From Gracilimonas sp017641085 (GTDB lineage Bacteria; Bacteroidota; Rhodothermia; Balneolales; Balneolaceae), in the NCBI RefSeq assembly GCF_046115515.1, contig NZ_CP175953.1: a DNA stretch of 64,000 bases. One strand, given 5' to 3'. Within the stretch, counting starts at the first letter, position 1, and the number at the start of each line of letters is the position of its first letter. Made by a program: the position numbers and the translations under genes. Shown here one piece after another: positions 43,282 to 52,860 of the stretch. A model generated the notes under the pieces. It did not search any database, was not told the origin of the DNA, and saw only the letters and a list, made by a program, of their open reading frames with translations.

Positions 43282-45518
43282 TGTAATTGTATTTTAAAGG
43301 TTGTTCCCTCTCCGGGATTACTGTCAACGGCTATGGACCCACCCATAGACTCAATTTGGTTTTTTGTTATGTACAGCCCGATGCCTTTGGCGTTATCATT
43401 TCCATGGAAGGTATTATACATGCCAAACAACCTGTGTCCGAATTTTTTCATGTCGATACCTAAACCGTTATCGGATATTTCAAGAAATACTTTATCACTT
43501 TCTTCCCATGCCTTTATGGAAATTTTGGGTTTTCGGTCGGGATGCCGGTATTTGATGGCATTAGAAAGCAGGTTAAGAAGAATGCTTTCGAGATAAGCGG
43601 GGTTATACTCAAGGGAAAGGCCGGCAGGAACCTGTTCTTCAAATTTAACATTATTGGCAAGAATATCGGTTGTCAGAATTTCTTTGATTTTCGAGATGGT
43701 TTCCTGCAGGTTCAGCTCTTTAAGTTCGTCTCCGGTCTTGTACTGCTGATCTATGATTTCATTCAGGTCGGCAATAGACTCATTAAGGCGGTCGGAAGCA
43801 GAACTCAGATGGCTTAATAGTTCTTCTTTTTCTTCCTGAGATTCTTCCATGTCATAAAGAGAAAGCAGCATGGAAATGTTACCTGCATGGTTGCGAAGGT
43901 TATGAGATACGATATGAGCAAAATTCTGCAATCGCTTATTCTGCTCCCCGATAATATCCATGCTGTTCTTCAGGTTTAGTTCATTTTCTTTTCTTCGGGT
44001 GATGTCGGTTACAATGGAAAGAACAGCCGGTTTACCTGAATCGGTATTTAGGAAAGGAACCTTAATGGTTTGATGCCACACTTCACTGCCATCCTCTAAA
44101 ATGGTTTTATCCTCAGGGATGAACATAGGTTCATTTTTTTCTATCACCTCTTTTTCTACAGAAAGGTAGCGTTGCGCTTTCTTTACTGATAACCCAATGT
44201 CAACATCGGTTTTACCAACCATTTCTTCGGCGGTCAAATTGAAAAAGTCTGCTGCTGATTCATTTGCCATCAGGTAGTGACCGTCAATATCCTTAACGAA
44301 AATCAGGTTGGGGGCAGAATCGATAACCTGCTGAAGTTGTTCCTGAAGCTGGGCTGTTTTCTTAAACTGTTCTTTTTCTTCGGTGATATCTGTGATATAT
44401 CCGTAGCCGATAACAGTGCCATCAGGCTGCTTTTCGGGCTTTGCTTTTCCACGAACCCATCGTAAGCCCTTTTCAGGGAGGACTACCCGGAAGTCAATAT
44501 TCCAGGGCTCAAGGTTTGTTGACGTATGTTGAATTGATTGCACAACTCGATTAAGGTCATCTTCATGAATACGGTCAATTATTGGGTCGATGCTTTCTTT
44601 TACGTCCTCAGGCTCTAATTCATAGATATCGTTTATGCCTTTACTTGCATATGGGAAGCACGCGTTTCCATCCGATTTGTAGTGAAATACATAAAAGAAA
44701 CCAGGCACCTGTTCTGAAAGTCGGGAAAGGGTGGCCTCCGCCTGATGAAGTTCCAGCTCCGTTTGCTGTTGCCCTGTCACATCTCGGGTAATACCGAAGG
44801 TTCCTGCAACGGTTCCATCTTTTCCGTAAAGAGGCAGTTTTGTAGTAGAAGCCCAGGCTGATTTCTCTCCATCCCGGGAAACTTCTTTTTCAGTTTTGTT
44901 GACAATGGGTTGTTCGGATTCCATTACCTCAACTTCATCCTCACGGGCTTGCCGGGCATGTTCGTCATCAAAAAAGTCAAAATCTGTTTTACCAATAGCC
45001 TCCTCAGGATTTTTCAATCCCAACTTGCTTGCACAGGCATTGTTGATGGCAATAAACCGACTTTCTTTATCTTTGAAGAAAATGCTGTCGGGAAGGTGGT
45101 CCATTAATTTTTTAAAGAGACTTGCCTGTTGACGCTGTGACAGGTTGTTCCCGAATAATGAAACTTTTTGAACCTGACCTGCAATTAAAATAGGTTTTCC
45201 TTGTTCCGCCTCAATTACCTCTCCTTCCCATTTCAGGTTGAATGGTTTCTCTTCATGGTCCGCATTATGAGAGGTTTCAAAATTAAACTGATGGGCTTCT
45301 TCGCATTCGTATTTTGACTCTAAAACTTTGACGAATTTAGAACGGTCACTTTCTTCCAGGAAGCTTGAAAGTTCTTCAAAAGTTGAAGGGAGCTCTTCAC
45401 CAGGACAATCAAAGAAATCTGCAAAAGATGCACCAAAGGTCAGACTGTCGCTCTTTATATTCCAAGACCAAAAGGCCGGTTTAAGGTCTCTCCTAACAAT
45501 TGATTTCAGTTGTTCCAT
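43278..45518 (-). CDS. multi-PAS sensor histidine kinase
   Basis: 746 residues from ATG 45518 (a GTG at 45545 would add 9). No membrane helix. Three or four PAS/PAC units: ~1-110 (loose), ~140-260 (LPDSIFFKDKESRFIAINNA), ~275-395 (VPGFFYVFHYKSDGNA..GYITDITE) and ~400-525 (APNLIFVKDIDGHYLMANE). The H-box FAHIVSHNLRNHAGNISMLL and ATPase boxes NLLSNAIKY, DNGLGIDMKKFGHRLF and GIGLYITKNQIE complete the kinase. It phosphorylates the coupled receiver at 42883. Cytoplasmic signal, likely redox, light or ligand via PAS; none identifiable. Confidence 0.94.
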   Translation of the reverse strand: MEQLKSIVRRDLKPAFWSWNIKSDSLTFGASFADFFDCPGEELPSTFEELSSFLEESDRSKFVKVLESKYECEEAHQFNFETSHNADHEEKPFNLKWEGEVIEAEQGKPILIAGQVQKVSLFGNNLSQRQQASLFKKLMDHLPDSIFFKDKESRFIAINNACASKLGLKNPEEAIGKTDFDFFDDEHARQAREDEVEVMESEQPIVNKTEKEVSRDGEKSAWASTTKLPLYGKDGTVAGTFGITRDVTGQQQTELELHQAEATLSRLSEQVPGFFYVFHYKSDGNACFPYASKGINDIYELEPEDVKESIDPIIDRIHEDDLNRVVQSIQHTSTNLEPWNIDFRVVLPEKGLRWVRGKAKPEKQPDGTVIGYGYITDITEEKEQFKKTAQLQEQLQQVIDSAPNLIFVKDIDGHYLMANESAADFFNLTAEEMVGKTDVDIGLSVKKAQRYLSVEKEVIEKNEPMFIPEDKTILEDGSEVWHQTIKVPFLNTDSGKPAVLSIVTDITRRKENELNLKNSMDIIGEQNKRLQNFAHIVSHNLRNHAGNISMLLSLYDMEESQEEKEELLSHLSSASDRLNESIADLNEIIDQQYKTGDELKELNLQETISKIKEILTTDILANNVKFEEQVPAGLSLEYNPAYLESILLNLLSNAIKYRHPDRKPKISIKAWEESDKVFLEISDNGLGIDMKKFGHRLFGMYNTFHGNDNAKGIGLYITKNQIESMGGSIAVDSNPGEGTTFKIQLQ

Positions 45519-45701
45519 ATTTTGTGATTTTAAAGGCACCACCACTAAACACTGTTAAGTAGTTTTTCGGCATAAAATCAGTAAACTTTAATGGCTTAAA
45601 GATACAAAATAGTCCCCTGAATTTAAGCAGGCCGGGCTTGCCTGTAATGTATTGATTTGAGCAAGGTTAGCGAGTCGGGGAAAATTTGGAATGAAGGATT
45701 T

Positions 45702-45725
45702 CGGGGTTTAGCGAACTAAACCCCG
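45702..45725 (-). terminator. strong hairpin after the M28 peptidase gene
   Basis: CGGGGTTTAG (45702-45711), loop CGAA, CTAAACCCCG (45716-45725), 10 bp perfect; on the minus strand the loop is the very stable TTCG. No T-tract follows, so it may stabilise the mRNA end or mark a processing site rather than a classical terminator. The rest of the 200-nt gap up to 45518 shows nothing clear. Confidence 0.6.
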
Positions 45726-45745
45726 TGTAAATTCCAGTTTAGTCA

Positions 45746-47401
45746 CTATTGTCCTTGAACCCGCTCAAGCATGCGAAGCCGGGTGGCTTCAAACTCATCG
45801 CCGGAATCCCAGCTTTGCAGGTTCTCAGAATTAAGAGCCCGGAAGCCGGTCATAAAAAACAGGCGGGTGTCAATTTCGGCACCGCTTAAATCCCAATACT
45901 CGTTGATCTCATCGTTTACGGTATGGTAATTGGCATCAGCTACACTGTCGCGAACAGCCAGAAAGTTATCCCCCTTGTCAATGTATTCCGTTCCGGGATT
46001 GGGAAAGATTGCCGGGATACCAACCTTGGCCATGTTAAAGTGATCGGATCGATAGAAGTAGCCGCGCTCAGGATATGGATCCGGTTTTATGGTTCGGCCT
46101 TGCTGCCGGGCTTCTTCTTCCAGCAAATCACTCAGCGAAGTTCTCCCGTATCCCACTACCACAACATCGCGGGTTTTGCCATACACATTCATCCCGTCCA
46201 GGTTAATGTTTGCGGTAACCTTGCCCGGCTCAACGGTTGGGTTCTCTGCCCAGTATTGGGAACCCAGCAGCCCAACTTCTTCAGCGCTCACAACCAGGGC
46301 CAGCACACTTCGCTTTAGAACAGGCTGTATAGATTTGTAGGCTTCCATCATTTCCAGCAGGGCACTTACTCCCGCAGCATTATCGGAAGCTCCGTTGTTG
46401 ATTGAATCGCCTTCAACGGGAGTTGTTACTCCAAGGTGATCGAGGTGGGCGGTGAGGACCAGGTATTCATCTTTGAGCTCAGGGTCGCTTCCTTCCACTT
46501 TAGCGATTACGTTTTGAGATTCAATTTCCCGGTAATCAGCGTCCATGCTCACATTCATGCGAACGCCGGAAAGCTCGACCGGTTCAAAGTCCCGGCTGTC
46601 GGCGGCATCCATCTGTTCGGCTAAATTCAATCCGGCTTCTTCAAACAACAGGCGACTTGCTTCCTGAGTAAGCCAGCCATTGAATTTGGTTGGAGAAGCA
46701 GAAGCATCGCCTTCTCCTTTCAGATAAAAACGCTCGCGGCTCCATCCATTAGCAACTACATTCCAGCCATATCCGGCTGTTTCGGTAGTGTGTATAATTA
46801 TGGCTCCCAGTGCTCCCATCTCTTTTGCTTTTTCATACTTATAGGAATAACGGCCATAGTAAAGCCGGGTTTTTCCGGCAAAAACACCAGGAGAAAATTC
46901 CGGGTCGTTGTTTTTGATGACTAAAATCTTGCCTTCTACATCAACGCCTTTAAAATCATCCCACTCTTCTTCCGGGGCCTGGATTCCATATCCTACATAT
47001 ACCAGTTCAGCATTGCGTACATCTACTTCCTCAGCCTGATTTGCCGGCCAGGCCATAAACTCATCATAATACTGAAGGGCGAAAGGAGTACGTCCGTCTG
47101 TACGCACCGACATTTCAGCATTGGAAGTGCTTTGTCCCAACAGCGGGAATTCCTGGGTATAACTGTTACCTTCCGCTGCAGGCTCAGCGCCCATGTCTTC
47201 AAATTCTGAAATCAGGTAATCCACGGTCATTTGCTCACCTTCCGTTCCGGTTGCCCGTCCCATAAAGTCATCCGAAGAAAGCGTTTCAATATGTCTGAGT
47301 AAGGAATCTTTGGTTATGCTATTTGCGGCTTGGTCCGCCGGGGAAGAACTGCAGGCACCAAGGAGGATCAGAGAAGCGATGAACAGATATAATGATTTCA
47401 T
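45746..47401 (-). CDS. M28-family metallopeptidase lipoprotein with PA domain
   Basis: 551 residues from ATG 47401, chosen because the lipobox LILLGAC comes 15 residues on. The order is: an N-terminal strand-rich part, a PA-type insert around 110-250 (AGKTRLYYGRYSYKYEKAKEMGALGAIII, in part) and the di-zinc M28 core: LTAHLDHLGV, SDNAAGVSALLEMME, VVSAEEVGLLGS, INLDGMNVYG and YFYRSDHFN. Zinc ligands (His, Asp, Glu, Asp, His) are all visible. An envelope aminopeptidase-type enzyme. It follows the Kelch gene on the same strand behind a terminator. Confidence 0.95.
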   Translation of the reverse strand: MKSLYLFIASLILLGACSSSPADQAANSITKDSLLRHIETLSSDDFMGRATGTEGEQMTVDYLISEFEDMGAEPAAEGNSYTQEFPLLGQSTSNAEMSVRTDGRTPFALQYYDEFMAWPANQAEEVDVRNAELVYVGYGIQAPEEEWDDFKGVDVEGKILVIKNNDPEFSPGVFAGKTRLYYGRYSYKYEKAKEMGALGAIIIHTTETAGYGWNVVANGWSRERFYLKGEGDASASPTKFNGWLTQEASRLLFEEAGLNLAEQMDAADSRDFEPVELSGVRMNVSMDADYREIESQNVIAKVEGSDPELKDEYLVLTAHLDHLGVTTPVEGDSINNGASDNAAGVSALLEMMEAYKSIQPVLKRSVLALVVSAEEVGLLGSQYWAENPTVEPGKVTANINLDGMNVYGKTRDVVVVGYGRTSLSDLLEEEARQQGRTIKPDPYPERGYFYRSDHFNMAKVGIPAIFPNPGTEYIDKGDNFLAVRDSVADANYHTVNDEINEYWDLSGAEIDTRLFFMTGFRALNSENLQSWDSGDEFEATRLRMLERVQGQ

Positions 47402-47480
47402 AGTCATGTGAGGATATTTATGTCTTTCTATTTGTGCTGATGTGAAAGCGTTAAGATACTTCAGAAAATGATTCAATAAA

Positions 47481-47510
47481 AAAGCGAAAGGCAGTTACGC
47501 CTTTCGCTTT
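47481..47510 (-). terminator. terminator after the Kelch lipoprotein gene
   Basis: AAAGCGAAAGGC (47481-47492), loop agttac, GCCTTTCGCTTT (47499-47510), a perfect 12-bp stem; minus-strand flank TTTTATTG. It separates the Kelch gene (47534) from the M28 gene downstream. Confidence 0.9.
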
Positions 47511-47533
47511 GGTAAAGTAAAAAAAGATTCGGA

Positions 47534-48616
47534 TCAGTTGGCTGCTTCCAGCTCAACGGTGAATTTCTGAACCATGTCGGTTACCCGTTGGTCGTTAACC
47601 ATTCCGCCAACCAGGTAAAACTCGTCACCTGCTCTGGCAATGCTGCGGTGATCCATGCTGGCCGTTGGCATTTCACCTAACTCAACCCACGCTTCGGTAT
47701 CCAAACGATAGGCGAAAACGGTACTTTCAGCGAATGCGGGTTTGGCATTATAGCCAATTCCGTTGTAGTTATAGGGGTTGGTTGATCCGCCCACAAACAC
47801 AACCATTTCTACCGGAGATGATACACCGACAGCCGCCATACGGTAGCGTGCCTGCCCCGGGTGCTGTTTGATGCGTGTCCAGTTAATTTCTTCCGGGTTC
47901 TCGGCGTTAATCTCACCTTTGATACTGCCGGGAGACATCATGAAAATCTGTTCGCCCTCATCAACAACAGTTTGAACACCGTCAGAAAGAACCATCGTGT
48001 TGCCAACAATACCACCGGAATGCCCAAATACGGGAGGGCCGGGGTACGGTGTGGCGTGTGACCATGAATTTGTCTGGGTATCATACACCTGCACATTCGA
48101 AACGTTGTTGGTGTTATTCCATCCGCTAACCAGGTAGATGTAGCGGTCTAGGTAAACCAGGGAAACAGCGTCTTCAACAGGAAGCAGCATGTCGGCAACC
48201 TGCTCGTAAGAATTAGCATCAGGATCATACCTGAATACTTCTTGTGTTGATACTTCAGAACCATCTTCAGCTACGGTATATCCGCCAAAGATGTAAATCT
48301 GTCCGTTTACGGTTTCAGTGGTGCTGGCTAACCGGCCGGTTCCGTCAGGGACACCGGGAATTTGCTCCCAGATTCCTTTATTGACGTCGAATCTTGCAGC
48401 GAAATCACTTACATCGGCGTGTGTTTTGCCTTCTTCCAGTCCCAGAAAGGTGTACACAAACCAGTCACCGTCAACCTGAGCAGCTGTTACGGCATTGTTG
48501 GAAATTCCCATCGGTAATGACTCGGCTTCCTCCCAGTTGAGCGCAACCTTTTGAGGTGCTTGCTGGCAAGAGGCCAACAAAATTGAAAGGGTGAAGAGTA
48601 ATAATATTCTTTTCAT
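47534..48616 (-). CDS. Kelch-repeat lipoprotein
   Basis: 360 residues. Lipoprotein signal LFTLSILLASC (Cys17). At least five Kelch-like blades: NGQIYIFGGYTV, LDRYIYLVSGWNN, VEMVVFVGGSTN, YDTQTNSWSHATPYP and DEFYLVGGMVNDQ, each with GG and W/F positions of the six-bladed propeller. No catalytic site is obvious; sialate mutarotases of the NanM type share this fold, but their signature is not present, so a binding role is safer. Followed by a terminator and the M28 peptidase. Confidence 0.85.
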   Translation of the reverse strand: MKRILLLFTLSILLASCQQAPQKVALNWEEAESLPMGISNNAVTAAQVDGDWFVYTFLGLEEGKTHADVSDFAARFDVNKGIWEQIPGVPDGTGRLASTTETVNGQIYIFGGYTVAEDGSEVSTQEVFRYDPDANSYEQVADMLLPVEDAVSLVYLDRYIYLVSGWNNTNNVSNVQVYDTQTNSWSHATPYPGPPVFGHSGGIVGNTMVLSDGVQTVVDEGEQIFMMSPGSIKGEINAENPEEINWTRIKQHPGQARYRMAAVGVSSPVEMVVFVGGSTNPYNYNGIGYNAKPAFAESTVFAYRLDTEAWVELGEMPTASMDHRSIARAGDEFYLVGGMVNDQRVTDMVQKFTVELEAAN

Positions 48617-48733
48617 TGTATGAATAATTGACTTATAGTCTGATTTTTAATTTTGCCTGAACACTTGCACATTGGCAACAACATTTGCGTTCAGTATTTG
48701 TTTAATTTCAAGCTTTAAAGATACGGTTTTTAT

Positions 48734-49555
48734 ATGTCTTCTTTTAAAAATAAAATTGTTTTAATAACCGGCGGAGCCAGTGGTATTGGCTATCTGATGG
48801 GGGAAAAATCGTTGCAAAGAGAAGCACGTAAATTGATCATTTGGGATATAAATGAAGACAAATTGCTTGACGCCGCAAAACGTCTTTCCAAACAAGGGTA
48901 TACTGTGGAGACGGGCGTTGTGGATGTAAGTGACCCTGAGCAGGTTCAGCAAGAGGCAAAAAAAGTTTTAGATGAGCACGGGTCCATCGATATGTTATTC
49001 AACAACGCAGGAATTGTAGTGGGTAAAAAGTTTGAAGAGCACTCGATAGAGCACATCAAAAAAACCATGAATATTAACAGCCTTGGTTTGATGTATGTAG
49101 CCCGGGCTTTCTTGCCGGCTATGATTGAGAACGGATATGGATATATCATCAATATCGCTTCGGCAGCAGGACTCACCCCAAACCCCGGCATGACAGTATA
49201 TGCAGCCAGTAAATGGGCGGCTGTGGGCTGGTCGGAATCGTTGAATCTGGAGCTTAAGAAAAATGAGGACCCGGTGAATGTGCTTACCGTAATGCCCAGC
49301 TACATAAATACCGGAATGTTTGCGGGGGTTACCGCTCCGTTACTTATGCCCCTGCTCGATCCGGATGACATTTCAACCAAAATACTGGATGCGGTAGAGC
49401 GGGAAAAAGAACGGCTCAGAGAACCATTCATGGTAAAACTAACTCCTTTTATAAGGGGAATTCTCCCTGCTAAATTATACGATTTTGTAGCAGGCAAAAT
49501 TTTTGGTGTTTATGATTCCATGAATACTTTTATTGGCAGAAAAACAGATCATTGA
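48734..49555 (+). CDS. SDR-family short-chain dehydrogenase/reductase
   Basis: 273 residues. Cofactor motif VLITGGASGIG (TGxxxGxG), NNAGIV, the catalytic Ser in INIASAAG and the Tyr-Lys pair in YAASKWA, so an active classical SDR. 'GYLMGEKS' after the Gly motif is slightly unusual. Substrate not deducible. First of three genes with overlapping stops and starts: its TGA overlaps the ALDH ATG by one base. Confidence 0.93.
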   Translation: MSSFKNKIVLITGGASGIGYLMGEKSLQREARKLIIWDINEDKLLDAAKRLSKQGYTVETGVVDVSDPEQVQQEAKKVLDEHGSIDMLFNNAGIVVGKKFEEHSIEHIKKTMNINSLGLMYVARAFLPAMIENGYGYIINIASAAGLTPNPGMTVYAASKWAAVGWSESLNLELKKNEDPVNVLTVMPSYINTGMFAGVTAPLLMPLLDPDDISTKILDAVEREKERLREPFMVKLTPFIRGILPAKLYDFVAGKIFGVYDSMNTFIGRKTDH

Positions 49556-50922
49556 TGGACGGAAAAGAATTGTTAGAGCGTCAGCGTACTTACTTTAAGT
49601 CCGGGGCTACGAAATCGGTAGAGTTTAGAATACATCAGCTTCAAACGCTGAAAAAGCTCCTCACCGAACACGAGGAAGAATTTATGCAGGCCGTGCATAA
49701 AGACTTTAAAAAGCCCGAGCTGGAAATGTATGCCACCGAGCTCGGCATTCTCCATAATGAGATCAGTTATGTGCTGAAAAACCTCAAAAAATGGACGAAG
49801 CCGCAAAAGGTCTCAGGCGCTCTGGTCAATTTTCCCTCCAAGAATTATACAGTTGCCGAACCTTACGGATCCGTTCTTATCATTGCGCCATGGAATTACC
49901 CGGTTCAGCTGGCTTTGCTGCCTTTGGTGGGTGCTATTGCGGCCGGTAATACGGCGGTAATAAAACCGTCTGAGTTGACGCCCCATACCTCTGCGGCCAT
50001 CAAAGAAATTCTCGGGAAATGGTTCAAAGAGGAGTTTGTAGCCGTGGTGGAAGGCGGAGTGGAAACAAATCAGGATTTACTTGCCCGGGATTTTGACTAC
50101 ATCTTTTTTACGGGCAGCACCCGGGTTGGTCAAATTGTGATGGAGGCGGCGGCAAAGAACCTGACGCCCGTTACGCTGGAGCTGGGAGGAAAAAGCCCTT
50201 GTATTGTGGACGAAACGGCCGACCTTGAAACGGCTGCCCGCCGCATTGCCTGGGGGAAATTTGTGAATGCAGGTCAGACCTGTGTAGCCCCGGATTACTT
50301 ACTCATTCAGTCAAAGGTGAAAGTTCAGTTTCTGGAACATTTTAAAGAGTCGGTTCGGGATTTTTATGGAGTGAACCCGAAGCTGAGCCCTGATTATCCG
50401 CGGGTAATAAATGAATCACATTTTGACCGGCTGGAAGGTTATCTGGATGATGGAAAGATCTATTGTGGGGGCAAAACAGACCGGAATGAACTATACATTG
50501 AGCCGACGGTTTTAGTGGATGTCAAAGAAGATGGCAGCGTAATGGAAGAGGAAGTTTTTGGCCCCATTCTTCCGGTGTTGACCTTCGAAAAAATCCCTGA
50601 AGCCATCAATGTGGTAAACTCAAAAAGCAAGCCATTGTCGCTGTACCTGTTTTCGAAAGACAGCGATGCAGAATCGATGATTACAGAGAAATGCTCCTTT
50701 GGGGGTGGTGCAATAAATGATGTGCTTGCTCATCTTGGAAACCATCACCTGCCATTCGGGGGCGTTGGCAATAGCGGAATGGGTGCGTATCACGGAAAGC
50801 AAAGCTTTGATACATTTTCGCATACCAAAAGCATTATGAAGAAACCATTTTGGCTGGATATCCCTTTTCGGTATGCCCCTTACAAAGGAAAATTAAAGTG
50901 GATTAAACGAGTATTAAAATGA
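49555..50922 (+). CDS. aldehyde dehydrogenase (NAD(P)+, class 3-like)
   Basis: 455 residues from ATG 49555, sharing the TGATG junction with the SDR gene (a TTG at 49552 is possible but not needed). Motifs: APWNYPVQLALLP, KPSELTPHTS, FTGSTRVG, catalytic Glu in LELGGKSP and catalytic Cys in GQTCVAPDY. FPFGGVGNSGMGAYHGK-like segment (LPFGGVGNSGMGAYHG) fits the ALDH3 group. Oxidises aldehydes to acids, likely the next step after an SDR or for detoxification. Overlaps the next gene by 4 nt. Confidence 0.96.
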   Translation: MDGKELLERQRTYFKSGATKSVEFRIHQLQTLKKLLTEHEEEFMQAVHKDFKKPELEMYATELGILHNEISYVLKNLKKWTKPQKVSGALVNFPSKNYTVAEPYGSVLIIAPWNYPVQLALLPLVGAIAAGNTAVIKPSELTPHTSAAIKEILGKWFKEEFVAVVEGGVETNQDLLARDFDYIFFTGSTRVGQIVMEAAAKNLTPVTLELGGKSPCIVDETADLETAARRIAWGKFVNAGQTCVAPDYLLIQSKVKVQFLEHFKESVRDFYGVNPKLSPDYPRVINESHFDRLEGYLDDGKIYCGGKTDRNELYIEPTVLVDVKEDGSVMEEEVFGPILPVLTFEKIPEAINVVNSKSKPLSLYLFSKDSDAESMITEKCSFGGGAINDVLAHLGNHHLPFGGVGNSGMGAYHGKQSFDTFSHTKSIMKKPFWLDIPFRYAPYKGKLKWIKRVLK

Positions 50923-51926
50923 GTGAAGAGAAATTCAGAGCATTTTATGTAGAAGAGAAATCGAAAGGGGAATTTGTGTCATCAGTAACGGACGTGCCAC
51001 GCACCTTTTTGCCCGACCACGACGTGCTGATTCAAGTTCACTATTCATCACTTAATTATAAAGATGCCCTGTCAGCTTCGGGTAATAAAGGAGTGACCCG
51101 AGAATACCCACACATTCCCGGCATCGATGCTTCGGGTGTTGTTTTGGAAGATAGGTCCGGCGCGTTTTCCGAAGGACAAAAAATAGTGGTTACCGGTCGT
51201 GATTTAGGCTCCAATACCCCCGGTGGATTTGGAGAGCTTATTCGCGTGCCCAAAGATTGGGTAGTGGAGCTTCCGGCCGCTTTAAATATGGAAATGGCTA
51301 TGAAGTATGGAACAGCCGGCTTTACTGCTATGTATGGGGTGAAGCGGCTGCAGCGCGAACTTATCAAGCCGGAGGGCGGAAAAGTACTCGTGACCGGAGC
51401 GACGGGTGGTGTGGGTTCACTTGCCGTTTTCTTTCTTTCACAATTAGGATATGAAGTTGTGGCAGCCACCGGTAAAATAGATAAAGAGGATTTTCTGAAA
51501 GAGCTTGGCGCGGCTGAAGTCATTCACCGGGATGAAGTTTCCGGGGTAAACGAGAATTTTTTGCTGAGCAGTGAATGGAATGGGGCTATAGAAACGGTTG
51601 GTGGGGAAATGCTGGATGCGGTGATCCGCCAAACCAATCATGACGGAGCGGTAGCCTGCTGTGGGAATATTTTGGGGCATGAACTGAAGACAAATATATA
51701 CCCATTTATTCTGAGGGGGGTAAGCCTGTTGGGCATAGACTCCGCCATATGCAAAATGCCGATGCGGTTAAAAATTTGGAATAGCATCGCTGGAATGAAC
51801 CACGGAAAACTACCGGATGATCTCGCCCGAATAGTCGGTCTGGAAAACCTTAAGCCCGAGATTGAAGCTATATTGGACGGGAAACAGGCCGGACGTGTAG
51901 TGGTGCAGCATCAAACCTCGGGATAA
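50919..51926 (+). CDS. YhdH/YhfP-family quinone oxidoreductase (MDR superfamily)
   Basis: 335 residues. Begins EEKFRAFYVEEKSKGEFV, with SSLNYKDALSASGN, IPGIDASGVV, FGELIRVPKDWVVELP and the nucleotide motif VLVTGATGGVGSLAVFFLSQLGY; these are the YhdH/YhfP marks of zinc-less medium-chain reductases, such as the acrylyl-CoA reductase AcuI. No zinc Cys set. Third gene of the SDR-ALDH-MDR operon; its GTG-free ATG overlaps the ALDH stop by 4 nt. A terminator follows (51933-51961). Confidence 0.93.
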   Translation: MSEEKFRAFYVEEKSKGEFVSSVTDVPRTFLPDHDVLIQVHYSSLNYKDALSASGNKGVTREYPHIPGIDASGVVLEDRSGAFSEGQKIVVTGRDLGSNTPGGFGELIRVPKDWVVELPAALNMEMAMKYGTAGFTAMYGVKRLQRELIKPEGGKVLVTGATGGVGSLAVFFLSQLGYEVVAATGKIDKEDFLKELGAAEVIHRDEVSGVNENFLLSSEWNGAIETVGGEMLDAVIRQTNHDGAVACCGNILGHELKTNIYPFILRGVSLLGIDSAICKMPMRLKIWNSIAGMNHGKLPDDLARIVGLENLKPEIEAILDGKQAGRVVVQHQTSG

Positions 51927-51932
51927 ATAAAA

Positions 51933-51961
51933 AAGCCGACACAAAAAGGATGTGTCGGCTT
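51933..51961 (+). terminator. intrinsic terminator of the SDR-ALDH-MDR operon
   Basis: AAGCCGACACA (51933-51943), loop aaaagga, TGTGTCGGCTT (51951-51961), 11 bp perfect. AAAAAA precedes it; the T side is short (TT). Lies 6 nt after the operon's last stop. Confidence 0.85.
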
Positions 51962-52028
51962 CGGAAAACAATAAAGCAGCGGTCAAACTACTTTATGTGG
52001 GTTATGGGTATTTGTTTGATCTAAGTTC

Positions 52029-52427
52029 TTATGCTGCGTACTGAGATTTTGAATTAATCTTGTTCTCAGCTTTACCAAGTGAATTAGACAGATCAGATTT
52101 GGTTACAGGCTTCAATAAAAAATCGATGTAATCTACATCTTTAGCTTGATTCAATACCATCGGGCTGTCATCGCCAGAAAGAAAAATTACCGGGATATCA
52201 ATTTGGTCGGAACGCAATTGTTTTGCTGTTTCAATGCCATCAAGGTCACCGGAAAGCTGAATGTCCATCAAAAGTATAGAAGGATTAATGTCGGCGATGA
52301 TCCCGAGGACTTCTTCTCCACTGCGGGCCATGCCAACTACTTCATAGCCAAGCTTGGTAACCAGCTTCTTCTCTACTATAGATAGCAGCGGGTCATCTTC
52401 AACAATCATTACCTTTCGTGAAATCAC
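52029..52427 (-). CDS. stand-alone response regulator receiver protein
   Basis: 132 residues, one receiver domain: VMIVEDDPLLSIVEKKL (acidic pair), Asp in ILLMDIQLSGDLDG, Ser in VIFLSGDDS and Lys in FLLKPVTKS. The 'DIQLxGxxDGIETA' form is typical of receivers paired with HWE/HisKA_2 kinases, and such a kinase lies 11 kb away (39488). No output domain or adjacent kinase. Its gene converges on the SDR operon's terminator region. Confidence 0.93.
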   Translation of the reverse strand: MISRKVMIVEDDPLLSIVEKKLVTKLGYEVVGMARSGEEVLGIIADINPSILLMDIQLSGDLDGIETAKQLRSDQIDIPVIFLSGDDSPMVLNQAKDVDYIDFLLKPVTKSDLSNSLGKAENKINSKSQYAA

Positions 52428-52577
52428 GGTAGCCCTGTCCGATTCATATTAAAAACTTCTAATGTTAATATATTAGAATATTTTAATAGGGTCAATAAGC
52501 TTGCGAAACTTTTTTTACTGAGGGTGAATTAACAGATTCAGCATATATTGAAATACACAACTCATAACATTTGAACC

Positions 52578-52847
52578 ATGATAAAACTACACAGGAAGCG
52601 ACAAGATACGGCATCTGACCAGCTGGAGCAGCAGCTGAACAACCTCGTGATTTCTTTCAAAAAGGTGAACTATGAGGAGGAAGGGGAGCAGATAAAGCTC
52701 CCATATATTGAAGAAGACGGAGTGGAGTTTCATACTGAAGAGGAAATTGCCGGGTGGATGAGAGACTTGGAATCACAATTAAACTGGCAGCGGTCGTTAA
52801 GCGGAGATGGGTGTTTTATAGATCCGAAAAGCGGGAAAATATGCTGA
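52578..52847 (+). CDS. small hypothetical protein
   Basis: 89 residues: basic N-terminus (IKLHRKRQDTA), an amphipathic Gln/Leu helix (DQLEQQLNNLVISFKKVNYEE, in part) and an acidic middle with a conserved-looking C-terminal 'DLESQLNWQRSLSGDGCFID'. Two Cys near the end (GDGCFID.., KIC). I do not recognise the family, and no signal peptide or membrane helix is present. Short, but it has coding-like composition and no overlap with other genes; it stands opposite the convergent DUF1801 gene. Confidence 0.6.
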   Translation: MIKLHRKRQDTASDQLEQQLNNLVISFKKVNYEEEGEQIKLPYIEEDGVEFHTEEEIAGWMRDLESQLNWQRSLSGDGCFIDPKSGKIC

Positions 52848-52860
52848 TCTTAAATCCGGA

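Noticed and set aside
47534..48616. NanM-type sialate mutarotase
   Set aside because: Kelch propeller is present, but no catalytic signature and no sialic-acid genes; a plain Kelch call is safer.
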